Assembly (NCBI GenBank): GCA_964625225.1
Contig: CAZVAR010000001.1
Span: forward strand, 1 to 64,000
From: CAZVAR01 sp964625225
GTDB taxonomy: Bacteria > Pseudomonadota > Alphaproteobacteria > JAJUGE01
DNA length: 64,000 nucleotides
Direction of reading: 5' to 3'
The notes under the pieces were generated by a model. That model did no database searches. It worked only from the letters and a program-made list of their open reading frames with translations, and was not told where the DNA came from. Made by a program: the position numbers and the translations under genes. Positions 1 through 8,462 of this stretch are shown in pieces; the stretch's first letter is position 1, and every line of letters starts with the position of its first letter.

Positions 1-61
1 CCCGGACAGCCGCCACAGCTTCGCGGATCCGGTGTCCGGCTATACTGAGCTTATCGAGAGA

Positions 62-138
<77 letters not shown>

Positions 139-148
139 TCACACCGGG

Positions 149-442
149 TCAGCGGACCCGGTCCCAGCGGAAATTCTCCGCGTAGCTCTTGGGCCGTATC
201 CGATGCTCGGACGGCTCCTGGAGAATGAAATCGATGCCGTGCCGGCGGGCGTACGCGATCGCGGCGTCACGGCTCTCGAACCACAGCCGCACCTGCTGCC
301 GCGTGTCCTGCGAGCTGGTCCAGCCCATCAGCGGGTCCTGGCCACGGGCGTAGGCCGGCTCGAACTCGAGCGTCCACTCGTGCGTCTTGGCGCGCCCCTG
401 CTGCGTTGCGGTACGAGCTGGTTTGTAGATGCGCGCCTTCAT
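149..442 (-). CDS. NDUFS4-type accessory subunit of respiratory complex I (ETC complex I subunit)
   Basis: A 97-residue soluble protein of the NDUFS4/ETC_C1 family, an accessory subunit of NADH:ubiquinone oxidoreductase on the cytoplasmic arm. Visible family signatures are WTLEFEP, the block DPLMGWTSSQDTRQQV, a 'SRDAAIAYARRHG' helix and the C-terminal PKSYAENFRWDR. The length matches bacterial members, which lack the mitochondrial targeting extension. It stands alone between two tRNA genes; in alphaproteobacteria this gene is usually found away from the nuo operon, so isolation is expected. Presence of this subunit is one of the better taxonomic hints in the window, since it is characteristic of Alphaproteobacteria and mitochondria. 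Confidence 0.9.
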   Translation of the reverse strand: MKARIYKPARTATQQGRAKTHEWTLEFEPAYARGQDPLMGWTSSQDTRQQVRLWFESRDAAIAYARRHGIDFILQEPSEHRIRPKSYAENFRWDRVR

Positions 443-536
443 GCAACCGTCTCTCTCGCTCCAGGCTGTACATCGTTGCCCGGCCGGTATTTAGGTCGGG
501 TTCCGGCCGGCGCGCAAGCGCCCGGCCGCGCGTCGC

Positions 537-613
537 TGGTCGGGGCGCCCGGATTCGAACCGGGGACCTTCTGCTCCCAAAGCAGACGCGCTACCAGCCT
601 GCGCTACACCCCG
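537..613 (-). tRNA. tRNA-Pro (anticodon TGG)
   Basis: A complete 77-nt cloverleaf on the minus strand. The acceptor stem is CGGGGTG with CGCCCCG (one G-U pair), the anticodon loop CTTTGGGA gives TGG, the T arm is GGTTCGAATCC, the discriminator is A and CCA is encoded. It reads CCN proline codons. Confidence 0.95.
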
Positions 614-798
614 CCGATCGACGCCCGCGCATGTAGCAGATAAGGGATCGCAGGAAAATCCGCAATTCGTCACAGGCTCGCGGTGCGCGGGCGCGGAACC
701 GGGCCTTGCCCGGGTTCGACATCGCGCACCGGCGGCATAGTTCTTGCTCGACGAAGCTTACCGTCATTCAATGGCTGTTCCCGCTCGGAGGTCGAACG

Positions 799-1548
799 AT
801 GCGTCTGCGTCGTCTGCTCGCCGCGCTGATCGGACCAACGCTGACGGCAGCTTGGCCTGTCCCGGCGGGTGCCGAGGAGGTGGCGGTCGATCTCGAACTG
901 GTGCTCGCGGTCGATGTCTCCGGCAGCATCGACCGCGAGGAAGCGCGGCTCCAGCGCGACGGATATCTCGCGGCGCTCGTCGACCCGAAGGTGATCCAGG
1001 CGATTCGCTCCGGGCCGCTCGGCCGGATCGCGATCGCCTATGTCGAATGGGCCGGCGACGCCTATCAGCGCACCGTGATCGACTGGACTCTCGTCGAGGA
1101 CGAAGGCGACACGAGGGCATTCGCAACCGCCCTCGCCGCCCAGCCCCCGACCACCGAGCGCTGGACCTCGATCAGCGGCGCGATCGACTTCGCGCTGCCG
1201 ATGTTCGAAGGGAACGGCTTCGCCGGTACGCGCCAGGTGATCGATATTTCCGGCGACGGCTACAACAACAGCGGCCGCCCCGTTACCGCCGCACGCGACG
1301 AGGCGGTGGCGAAGGGCGTCACCATCAACGGTCTGCCGATCCTCAATGATCGGCCCGGACCCGGCGGCTGGCCGCCTGCCGCGGAGCTCGACCGCTATTA
1401 CGAGGCCAACGTAATCGGCGGTCCCGGAGCATTCATCGTCCCGGCCGAGAGCTTCGAAGTGTTCGCCAACGCCATCCTCAGCAAGCTCCTGCTGGAGATC
1501 GCCGGCCCGGCGCCGGCGCCGGCCAGGCAGGCGGAGCTGCGACGATGA
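799..1548 (+). CDS. DUF1194 domain-containing secreted von Willebrand A-like protein (first of tandem pair)
   Basis: A 249-residue protein with an N-terminal signal peptide (MRLRRLL.. to about AGA|EE at residue 26), so probably periplasmic. The DUF1194 domain is a von Willebrand factor A-like fold. The metal-binding DVSGS motif lies at residues 39-43, followed by the family blocks IAYVEWAG, WTSISGAIDFA and VIDISGDGYNNSGR. The ATG at 799 is preferred over an in-frame start 93 bases upstream because it begins directly with the signal peptide. The next gene starts inside its stop codon (ATGA overlap) and encodes a paralogue, so the two are translationally coupled. The biological role of DUF1194 proteins is not established. 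Confidence 0.85.
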   Translation: MRLRRLLAALIGPTLTAAWPVPAGAEEVAVDLELVLAVDVSGSIDREEARLQRDGYLAALVDPKVIQAIRSGPLGRIAIAYVEWAGDAYQRTVIDWTLVEDEGDTRAFATALAAQPPTTERWTSISGAIDFALPMFEGNGFAGTRQVIDISGDGYNNSGRPVTAARDEAVAKGVTINGLPILNDRPGPGGWPPAAELDRYYEANVIGGPGAFIVPAESFEVFANAILSKLLLEIAGPAPAPARQAELRR

Positions 1549-2291
1549 GCCGGCCGGCGGCATTGGCGCTCGCCGCCGCGCTGCTCCTCGCGACCGGCGG
1601 AGCACGTGCTGAGGACCTACCCGTGGACCTCGAACTGGTTCTGGCGGTGGATGTGTCGGAGAGCATCGACGCGATGGAGGCGCGGCTGCAACGGGAGGGT
1701 TACGCTGCCGCACTCACCCACCCGGAAGTGATACGGGCCATCGCCGCCGGGTCCCTGCGCCGGATCGCCCTCACTTATTTCGAGTGGGGCGAGTCCTCCC
1801 ACCAGAACACCGTCCTCGACTGGATGCTGGTCGAGACCGAAGCCGACCTGCGCAAGGCCGCGTCCGTCCTGCGCGACGCACCTTACGCCCCGGCGCGCTG
1901 GACCTCGATCAGCGCCGCGATCGATTTCGGCGCCCGCCGCTTTGAGGACAACGGTTTCACCGGCACCCGGCGCGTCATCGACATCTCGGGCGACGGAAGC
2001 AACAATCATGGCCGGGACGTGATGCAGGCGCGTGACGAGGCGGTCCGCCGGAACATCACGATCAACGGCCTGCCGATCGTCGGCGACCGGCTCAGCAAGT
2101 ACGGCTGGCCGCGATCGGCGGACATGGACTATTACTTCGAACGGGTCGTGATCGGCGGCCCCGGTGCCTTCATCGTCGTGGCCGAGGGACCGGAGAGCTT
2201 CGCCACCGCGATCCTGCGCAAGCTGATCCGCGAGATTGCCGGCACCGGCGGCGCAGACACCCAGCTTGCCCACGCCGCGATGCCGGAGTAG
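1545..2291 (+). CDS. DUF1194 domain-containing secreted von Willebrand A-like protein (second of tandem pair)
   Basis: A 248-residue paralogue of the preceding gene with the same architecture: signal peptide cleaved near ARA|ED at residue 22, DVSES at 36-40 in the metal site position, then ALTYFEWGE, WTSISAAIDFG and VIDISGDGSNNHGR. It overlaps the upstream gene by ATGA. The two proteins are similar end to end but diverged, as expected of an old tandem duplication. The substrate or partner is unknown. Confidence 0.85.
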   Translation: MSRPAALALAAALLLATGGARAEDLPVDLELVLAVDVSESIDAMEARLQREGYAAALTHPEVIRAIAAGSLRRIALTYFEWGESSHQNTVLDWMLVETEADLRKAASVLRDAPYAPARWTSISAAIDFGARRFEDNGFTGTRRVIDISGDGSNNHGRDVMQARDEAVRRNITINGLPIVGDRLSKYGWPRSADMDYYFERVVIGGPGAFIVVAEGPESFATAILRKLIREIAGTGGADTQLAHAAMPE

Positions 2292-2312
2292 CCGCGAAGC
2301 GTCCCGCCGCCG

Positions 2313-2780
2313 CTACGCCGCACTGCGCCGCGGCGCAGGCCCGACATAGACCGACTGCGGCCGCACCAGCCGGCCGGTCCCGAGCTGTTCGTAGGCGTGC
2401 GCCGTCCAGACCAGCACGCGACCCATGGCGAAGACCGGCGTGAACAGGTCGCGCGGGATGCCGACCGCGTCCAGCAGCAGCGCCGTGTAGAACTCCACGT
2501 TGGTTTCGAGCCGGCGCCCCGGATGGTGCCGCGCCAGGGCGGCGAGTGCGGCCCGCTCGACCCGCTCGGCGAAGGCGATCCGGTTCGTCGCGCCGCGCAG
2601 CGGCAGCAGCGCCGCCTTCAGCACGTCGGCGCGCGGATCGCGGGCGCGGTAGACGCGGTGGCCGCAGCCCATCAGCCGCGCCTTGCTTGGCGGCGAACTG
2701 TGCCTCGACCCAGGACACGATCCACTCCTCCGCGTCGATGGCATCGAACATATCCAGAACAGAACCGGGCTCCCCGCCCA
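2313..2780 (-). pseudogene. Citrate synthase family C-terminal remnant, frameshifted
   Basis: The minus strand carries about 155 codons of the C-terminal part of a citrate synthase family enzyme. The upstream section (GSVLDMFDAI..WVEAQFAAKQ, 2778 to about 2683) is in one frame and the rest (RLMGCGHRVYRARDPRADVLKAA.., then ETNVEFYTALLLDAVGIP, FAMGRVLVWTAHAYEQL and VRPQSVYVGP) is in another. A one-base indel near 2680-2684 separates them. GHRVY and the NVEFY block surround the normal active-site region. There is no N-terminal half and no credible start, so the gene cannot make an enzyme. At its 5' end it abuts a second citrate synthase remnant on the other strand. Confidence 0.8.
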
Positions 2781-2916
2781 CGCCCCGATCGGCCTGTTCG
2801 CCGTCGGTCGCTGCGTCGGCTGGATCGCACACGCGCAGGAGCAGTATGCGGCACGCACGTTGATCCGCCCGCGCTCGCGCTATGTCGGCGAGCCGCCGCT
2901 TGCCGACGGCTCCTAA
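2758..2916 (+). pseudogene. Citrate synthase family C-terminal tail remnant, opposite strand
   Basis: The plus strand encodes only the last ~50 residues of a second citrate synthase homologue: GLPAHAPIGLFAVGRCVGW, IAHAQEQ, LIRPRSRYVGEPP, ending at a natural TAA. It is equivalent to, but different in sequence from, the tail of the minus-strand remnant, so it derives from a paralogue. Nothing citrate synthase-like precedes it on this strand. The abrupt head-to-head contact of the two fragments near 2760-2785 marks a deletion or inversion breakpoint. Confidence 0.7.
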
Positions 2917-2917
2917 C

Positions 2918-3970
2918 TCAGCCCTCCGGCCGGCGACCGCAGAGAGCGGCGAACCGTTCGGCGTAGCGTGGCCACACCTCCGGGTTCAGCAGTCGCGGCG
3001 GCCGCTTTCCGTCGAGGACGTCGAGCACCTGCTCGGCGGCGATCCGGGCCATGTTCTGCCGCGATTCCCGGGTGACGCCGGCCGTGTGCGGGCTGGCGAT
3101 CACGTTCTCGAAGCGCAGCAGCGGATGCTCCGGCACCGGCGGCTCCACGTCCCAGACGTCGAGCCCGGCGCCGGCCAGATGGCCCGTGGCGAGCGCCTCG
3201 GCCAGCGCCGATTCGTCGTGAATGCCGCCGCGAGCCGTAGTGATGAAGAATGCGCCGGGCTTCATGAGCCCGTATTCGCGCGCCCCGATCATTCCCAGCG
3301 TCTCCGCCGTACGCGGGCAGTTGATCGAAACGAAATCCGCTTCGCGGAGCAGATCGTCCAGTTCCACCTTCTCCGCCCCGCGCACCCGGCAGGTGTCGGT
3401 GTCGACATAGGGGTCGTAGGCCAGCACTCGCATGTCGAACAGCCCGCGGCAGAGCTCCGCCACCCGGCTGCCGACATGGCCGAGACCGACGATGCCGATC
3501 GTCCTTCCCTTGATCTCGGTCCCCATGAAGCGGTTGCGCTGGATCCCGGCCTGGCGGCGCATATAGCGGTCGGTCTCGCCGATCCGTTTGACCAGATTCA
3601 GCATCAGGGCCAGCACATGTTCGGCAACCGCCTCACGATTGCCTCCGGCTTGGTTGACGGCCAGCACGCCGGCACGGGTGCAGGCTTCGAGGTCGATCGT
3701 GTCGTAGCCGGCGCCGTTGCTGGATACGACCAGCAGCCTCGGACACCGCTCCAGCAACGCATCGGTGACGAAGTACTGCGCCGGCAGGTCGTCACGGGCC
3801 GCGGTCACCTGGTAGACCGCCGCCGTCTCCAGCACGCGCCAGTTATCGGAGACCGGGGCGGCATATTCCAGCCGGGTGACGCTGACCTCCGGCCGCGCCT
3901 CCAGCATTTCCCGATAGATCGGGTCCGCCAGATACTCGAAATAAACGACGCGCTTCGTGTTGTCGCCCAT
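2918..3970 (-). CDS. D-2-hydroxyacid dehydrogenase (NAD-dependent, PGDH-like)
   Basis: A 350-residue enzyme of the D-isomer-specific 2-hydroxyacid dehydrogenase family, which interconverts 2-oxo and D-2-hydroxy acids with NAD(H). The Rossmann motif is GIVGLGHVGSRV. The catalytic Arg is in TTARGGIHDE, the Glu in LDVWDVEPP and the His in ASPHTAG. The ATG at 3970 is chosen because an AGGAAGGGG ribosome site sits just upstream; an in-frame TTG at 3991 would overlap the preceding stop. It lies 17 bp downstream of a close paralogue, so the two form a tandem operon. The physiological substrate cannot be read from the sequence. Confidence 0.85.
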   Translation of the reverse strand: MGDNTKRVVYFEYLADPIYREMLEARPEVSVTRLEYAAPVSDNWRVLETAAVYQVTAARDDLPAQYFVTDALLERCPRLLVVSSNGAGYDTIDLEACTRAGVLAVNQAGGNREAVAEHVLALMLNLVKRIGETDRYMRRQAGIQRNRFMGTEIKGRTIGIVGLGHVGSRVAELCRGLFDMRVLAYDPYVDTDTCRVRGAEKVELDDLLREADFVSINCPRTAETLGMIGAREYGLMKPGAFFITTARGGIHDESALAEALATGHLAGAGLDVWDVEPPVPEHPLLRFENVIASPHTAGVTRESRQNMARIAAEQVLDVLDGKRPPRLLNPEVWPRYAERFAALCGRRPEG

Positions 3971-3987
3971 CTGTCCCGGCCCCTTCC

Positions 3988-5037
3988 TCAAGCTTCCGCG
4001 CGGATTCCCAGGATGCGCTCGAAGCGCTCAGCATATTTCGGCCAAGCCTCGGGGTTGACGAGGCGCGGCGGTCGCCGGCCGGCGAAGATCTCGATCCACT
4101 GCCGTGCGGCGGCTTCGGCCATCGCGAAGCGCGCCTCGTCGGTGATCCCGGCGATGTGCGGTGTTGCGATCACATTGTCGAAACGGAGCAGCGGATGATC
4201 GGGCGGCGGCGGCTCTTCCCAGAACACGTCGATACCGGCACCGGCGATCAGCTTGCGCTCGAGGGCCTCCACGAGCGCCATCTCGTCGTGGATGCCGCCG
4301 CGAGCCGTCGTCACGAAATAAGCGGTCGGCTTCATCATCGAGAACTGGGCGAGGCCGAACATGCCCAGCGTCTCCGCGGTGCGCGGACAGTGGACCGAGA
4401 CGTAATCCGATTCGCGTAGCAGCGTCTCGAACCCGACCTGCTCGGCCCCGCGTTCGCGGCACTGCTCGGCCGTGAGATAAGGGTCATAGGCCAACACCCG
4501 CATGCCGAACAGCCCCCGGCAGAGCTCGGCGGTACGCGTGCCGATCTGCCCGATGCCGACGATGCCGACCGTCTTGCCCCGCAGCTCGCGCCCGGTGAAG
4601 TCGCCGCGGTCCCAGGCCGAGCTGCGACGCATCGCCCGGTCCGACTGGATCATCTGCTTGGAGACACAGAGCATCATGCCGAGCGCATGCTCCGCCACCG
4701 CCTCCTTGTTGGTACCCGACTGGTTCACTACGATGATGCCGGCTTCCGTGCAGGCGTCCACGTCGACCATGTCGTAACCGGCGCCGGTCGAAGAGATCGC
4801 CAGCAGGTTGGGGCAGCGCGCGATCAGCTCGCGATTGCCGAACCACGGCTCGTGCAGCTCGGTGCGCGGATGAATCTGATAGCCGTGGGCGCCGCGGAAC
4901 ACATCCCAGTTTGCCTCGACCGGCGTCGCGTATTCCAAGCGCCGTAGGTCGATCTCCGGCCGCGCGCGCAGGATGCGCTCGGCCACGGGGTCGAACCACC
5001 ATTCGAAATAGACGAGCCGCATGCTGTTGACGCCCAT
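3988..5037 (-). CDS. D-2-hydroxyacid dehydrogenase (NAD-dependent), tandem paralogue
   Basis: A 349-residue protein collinear with the downstream gene. Both have a VYFEY/VYFEW N-terminus, a GIVGIGQIGTRT nucleotide-binding loop, TTARGGIHDE with the catalytic Arg, IDVFWEEPP with the Glu, ATPHIAGIT with the His, and the same ending type (RPPRLVNPEAWPKYAERF). The ATG at 5037 has GAAGGGA six bases upstream and gives a length equal to its paralogue; in-frame upstream starts give an unconserved extension. It is transcribed first of the pair. Conservation of all catalytic residues in both copies argues for divergent substrates rather than decay. Confidence 0.85.
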   Translation of the reverse strand: MGVNSMRLVYFEWWFDPVAERILRARPEIDLRRLEYATPVEANWDVFRGAHGYQIHPRTELHEPWFGNRELIARCPNLLAISSTGAGYDMVDVDACTEAGIIVVNQSGTNKEAVAEHALGMMLCVSKQMIQSDRAMRRSSAWDRGDFTGRELRGKTVGIVGIGQIGTRTAELCRGLFGMRVLAYDPYLTAEQCRERGAEQVGFETLLRESDYVSVHCPRTAETLGMFGLAQFSMMKPTAYFVTTARGGIHDEMALVEALERKLIAGAGIDVFWEEPPPPDHPLLRFDNVIATPHIAGITDEARFAMAEAAARQWIEIFAGRRPPRLVNPEAWPKYAERFERILGIRAEA

Positions 5038-5074
5038 CCCATATCCCTTCGTCATTGTCGGGTTGTGGCGACGA

Positions 5075-5584
5075 TCAGGGACCCGCGCCGAACATCGAAT
5101 GCCGAACCCGATCACCCACCTCGATGCCGAGACGCTCCACCGTCCCCGCCCGTACTTCCAAGACGCCGCTGACCGGAATCTGCGTGCCGACAATCTCGTG
5201 CGAGAACGGCACGGCGCCTTCCACGATATGCACGATTCGCCCGTTCGGCGCGATGAACAGCATGTCCAGCGGAATGATCGTGTTGGCCATCCACATATAG
5301 GCTTCCTGCGGCGGCTGATAGAGGAACAGCATTCCCTCGCCGTACGTCAGTCGCTGCCGCAGCATCAGCCCGCAGGACTTTTCGACCTCGGTGCGCGCCA
5401 CTTCGACCGAGAAAAGGTGGCTGCCTGAGGCCGTCTCGATCGTCAGCGGCGATCGCGGCAGTTCGGGCTGAGGCGCGTTGGGACAAGCCTGGGCACCGGC
5501 CGCGGCCGGTATCAGCATCAGCGCCACGCAGAGCCAGCGTGCGAATACCGTTAGAACCTGGCGACAGAAGTGAGGGCGAGGCAT
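5075..5584 (-). CDS. DUF192 family secreted protein
   Basis: A 169-residue protein with an N-terminal signal peptide (hydrophobic core ending AAAGAQA near residue 32) followed by a DUF192 domain. Family blocks are EVARTEVEKSCGLMLRQ, GMLFLYQPP, YMWMANTIIPLDMLFI (the conserved 'MWMkNT..pLD..F' signature) and RIVHIVEGAVPFS. DUF192 proteins are small exported proteins of unknown function, common in alphaproteobacteria. The gene is 37 bp upstream of the hydroxyacid dehydrogenase pair on the same strand and could be co-transcribed. Confidence 0.85.
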   Translation of the reverse strand: MPRPHFCRQVLTVFARWLCVALMLIPAAAGAQACPNAPQPELPRSPLTIETASGSHLFSVEVARTEVEKSCGLMLRQRLTYGEGMLFLYQPPQEAYMWMANTIIPLDMLFIAPNGRIVHIVEGAVPFSHEIVGTQIPVSGVLEVRAGTVERLGIEVGDRVRHSMFGAGP

Positions 5585-5791
5585 CAGGCGGGACTATCGC
5601 GATCGCTGCCGGGACCGGCGCCGTGCCCGGAGGGTACCGGGACACGGTCCGTTGCCCCGGACGATCCTCCGGGGCTGACGAATTTCGCCCTGCCGGACGC
5701 CTCCCCGTCAAGGCGCGTGACCTCGCGGTGTGCAGCGGACGCCGCCACGAAGCCTCGTTCGGCAGGATGGGCAGAGCCTGGCCGGTAGCGG

Positions 5792-7243
5792 TCACACGAA
5801 GAAGACGAACGTCGTCAGCACGAACAACGGAAGCAGAATGCCGACCGACCAGATCATGTAGCCGAAGAAGCTGGGCATCGGGATGCCGCGCTCCTCCGCG
5901 ATCGCCCGCACCATGAAGTTCGGCGCGTTGCCGATGTAGGTGTTGGCACCCATGAAGACCGCCCCAGCGGAGATTGCAAGCAGGGTCGAGGCCAGCGGCC
6001 CCATCAGCTCCTGTGCATCGCCGCCGGCCGTGTTGAAGAAGACGAGATAGGTCGGGGCGTTGTCGAGAAAGCTGGACAGGACGCCGGTCAGCCAGAAATA
6101 GGCCGCGTCGATCGGCTCGCCCGCGGGTGTCGTCACCAGCGAGACCACGCTGCCCAGGGCGCCATCGGTGCCGGCGCGGAGAATCGCGATCGCCGGCACG
6201 ATGGTGAGGAAGATGCCCGCGAACAGCTTTGCGACCTCGACGATCGGGAACCAGGTAAAGCCGTTCGCCTTGCGGCTCTCGCGGCTGGTCAGCCTCCAGG
6301 ACAGCCAGGTGATCAGCAGCAGCAGCACGTCACGGGTCAGATTCTGCAGCGCGACGGGCACGTGGTAGATCACGAACTCGATGCCCGAGTCCCACACGCC
6401 GCTCAGGAGCACGGCGCCGATCACGCCGCCCAGCAGCAGGATGTTAATCCCGCCCTCGATGCCCAGCCGCTCTCCCGAGCTGTTGGCGGGCGCCGCCTTC
6501 TCCTTGCGGAACAACACCGTATCGAGCGTGTAATAGATCGCCAGCAGCAGCCCGGCGACCAGAAGCATGGGAGGCAGCATGTGGGTCGTCGTCCAGAAGA
6601 ACTCGACCCCCTTGAGGAAGCCCAGGAACAGCGGCGGGTCGCCGAGCGGCGTCAGCGAGCCGCCGATATTCGCCACCAGGAAGATGAAGAAGACGACCGT
6701 ATGGACCTGATACCGGCGCCATTCGTTCGCCCGGATCATGGGCCGAATCAGCAGCATTGCCGCGCCGGTGGTTCCCATCCAGCTCGCGATCACGGTTCCG
6801 AACGCCAGCATGCCGGTGTTGACGGCCGGTGAACCGACCAAGTCACCGGTCAGGCGTACCCCGCCCGCCACCGTGAACAGCGCCAGCAGCAGGATGATGA
6901 ACGGGATGTACTCGAGCAGCAGGACGTGGAGCGTCTCGTAGAGCGTCAGTTCGAAGCCGTAGACGAGAAGGAACGGCACCAGGAACGCGGCGGCCCAGAA
7001 GGCCGAGACCTTGCCGAAATGATGGTGCCAGAACGTCGGGGCGAGCAGCGGAAACAGGGCGATTGACAGCAGGATGCCGACGAAGGGCACGACCCAGATC
7101 AGGCTCATCCCGGCGCCGTCGAGATGTGGGCCATGATACTCCGCGCCGGCCCCGCCGGCCGCCCAGGCCGGGTCGAGACCGAACGTCAGCAGCGCCAGGA
7201 TCACCGGAAGCGGTCGCGCGAAGTACAGCGCGGCACGAATCAT
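5792..7243 (-). CDS. nhaD: Sodium:proton antiporter, NhaD type
   Basis: A 483-residue polytopic inner-membrane protein of the ion transporter superfamily, expected to exchange Na+ or Li+ for H+. It has about a dozen hydrophobic segments. NhaD-like blocks are ASWMGTTGAAMLLIRPMIRANEWR, ANIGGSLTPLGDPPLFLGFLKGVEFF and LSSFLDNAPTYLVFFNTAGG. The ATG at 7243 is strongly supported by GGAGGGAAGG seven bases upstream. The first hydrophobic segment could be a cleaved signal or the first helix. It is divergent from the CoxG-like gene, sharing a 216-bp intergenic region. The ion actually transported is inferred from the family. Confidence 0.8.
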   Translation of the reverse strand: MIRAALYFARPLPVILALLTFGLDPAWAAGGAGAEYHGPHLDGAGMSLIWVVPFVGILLSIALFPLLAPTFWHHHFGKVSAFWAAAFLVPFLLVYGFELTLYETLHVLLLEYIPFIILLLALFTVAGGVRLTGDLVGSPAVNTGMLAFGTVIASWMGTTGAAMLLIRPMIRANEWRRYQVHTVVFFIFLVANIGGSLTPLGDPPLFLGFLKGVEFFWTTTHMLPPMLLVAGLLLAIYYTLDTVLFRKEKAAPANSSGERLGIEGGINILLLGGVIGAVLLSGVWDSGIEFVIYHVPVALQNLTRDVLLLLITWLSWRLTSRESRKANGFTWFPIVEVAKLFAGIFLTIVPAIAILRAGTDGALGSVVSLVTTPAGEPIDAAYFWLTGVLSSFLDNAPTYLVFFNTAGGDAQELMGPLASTLLAISAGAVFMGANTYIGNAPNFMVRAIAEERGIPMPSFFGYMIWSVGILLPLFVLTTFVFFV

Positions 7244-7459
7244 GTCGTGACCTTCCCTCCCAAAAAGCGTTGCGGCGAACCCGCCCCGGCGCGCGGATCC
7301 GCCGGAATTCGATCGCCCGTCCCAGAAAAAGGCGGGGCAGTATGCCGTATGGTCCGGGTTCCGCCAAGCCGAACGCCTTGCTATTCCTTGCAGCGGGGCC
7401 GCCGGGGCACAAACCCCCGCGCAATTCGTTTTCGGCATGGACGAACGGGAGATGCCGCC

Positions 7460-8413
7460 ATGGACATGACGGGGGAGAGCCGGATCGAGGCACCGCGCGA
7501 GCGGGTGTGGCAGGCGCTCAACGATCCGGAGGTGCTGAAGGCCTCCATCGCCGGCTGTGAGGAACTGGAGAAGACCTCCGACACAGAGTTCACGGCGAAG
7601 GTGCGGGCGAAGGTCGGCCCGGTCAGCGCCCGTTTCGCCGGGAAGGTGACGCTCAGCGATCTGGATCCGCCGAACGGGTACCGGATCCAGGGGGAAGGGA
7701 GCGGTGGCGCGGCCGGATTCGCCAAGGGCGGCGCGACCGTCACGCTGGAGCCCGACGGCGATTCGACGGTGCTGCGCTACGAGGTGCAGGCGACCGTCGG
7801 GGGCAAGCTGGCCCAGATCGGCTCCCGCCTCATTGATGGCACTGCCCGCAAGATGGCCGACGATTTCTTCGCCCGCTTCAAGGCCCAGGTCGAGGGCAAC
7901 GGCAAGCCGGAGCAAGCTGGCGAAACGACGGGTCCTGAGACCGAGCCGCGCGTGCCGTTGGCCGGGGCGACGGTGGACGAGCCCGCCTCCCCGCCGGATC
8001 TGCCGACGGCGCCGGAAACGGATCGCGCCTTCGCCGCGGATTCGGCTCCGGACGCTGCTAAACCCCGCAGCGGGCCGGAAATGGCACAGGCCTCCACCCC
8101 GCCGCGCACAGTGGTGCAGCCGGAACTCGACGCGACGCCGGGCGCGAGCCCGGCCGGCGAAGCGCCGGGGCAACCGCCGCCGGCGGCCGGGCGCGAGGTG
8201 CCGCGCGACATGCGTCCGACCTCCGATATCGAGCCGCCGCCCGGCGAGGGGACATATGCAGCACCGCATCCCGATTCCGCTGCCGCCGGGGGGCGTTCTC
8301 CCGGTCCCGGCGGCTATCGCGCCGGCATGGCCCGTTTGGTCGGGGGCAATCCGATCGTCTGGGGAATCGGCATCCTCGCCGTAATCCTGATCCTCGTCCT
8401 CGCCTTCGGCTGA
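7460..8413 (+). CDS. CoxG-like SRPBCC family protein with C-terminal membrane anchor
   Basis: A 317-residue protein. Residues 1-150 form a carbon monoxide dehydrogenase subunit G (CoxG) type START/SRPBCC domain: GESRIEAPRERVWQALNDPEVL, IAGCEELE, AKVGPVSARFAGKV, GSGGAAGFAKGGATVTLEP and GGKLAQIGSRLIDGTARKMADDFF. A Pro/Ala/Glu-rich linker of about 130 residues follows, then one C-terminal transmembrane helix (about 293-316). CoxG proteins are proposed to anchor molybdenum hydroxylases to the membrane. No coxL, coxM or coxS gene is nearby, so it may serve a distant enzyme or have another role. GGGAG seven bases upstream supports the ATG. Confidence 0.8.
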   Translation: MDMTGESRIEAPRERVWQALNDPEVLKASIAGCEELEKTSDTEFTAKVRAKVGPVSARFAGKVTLSDLDPPNGYRIQGEGSGGAAGFAKGGATVTLEPDGDSTVLRYEVQATVGGKLAQIGSRLIDGTARKMADDFFARFKAQVEGNGKPEQAGETTGPETEPRVPLAGATVDEPASPPDLPTAPETDRAFAADSAPDAAKPRSGPEMAQASTPPRTVVQPELDATPGASPAGEAPGQPPPAAGREVPRDMRPTSDIEPPPGEGTYAAPHPDSAAAGGRSPGPGGYRAGMARLVGGNPIVWGIGILAVILILVLAFG

Positions 8414-8462
8414 TCGAGGTTCATTTCCCGGCAGTGCACCGGCTGTCCACGCGCCGGGGCGG

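Noticed and set aside
2323..2338. Perfect 16-bp GC palindrome (CTGCGCCGCGGCGCAG)
   Set aside because: It lies within the coding tail of the citrate synthase remnant and is made only of common high-GC codons, so chance is a sufficient explanation.
7460..8413. Carbon monoxide dehydrogenase activity inferred from the CoxG-like gene
   Set aside because: No large, medium or small CO dehydrogenase subunit gene is present in the window; only the SRPBCC-type anchor protein can be supported.
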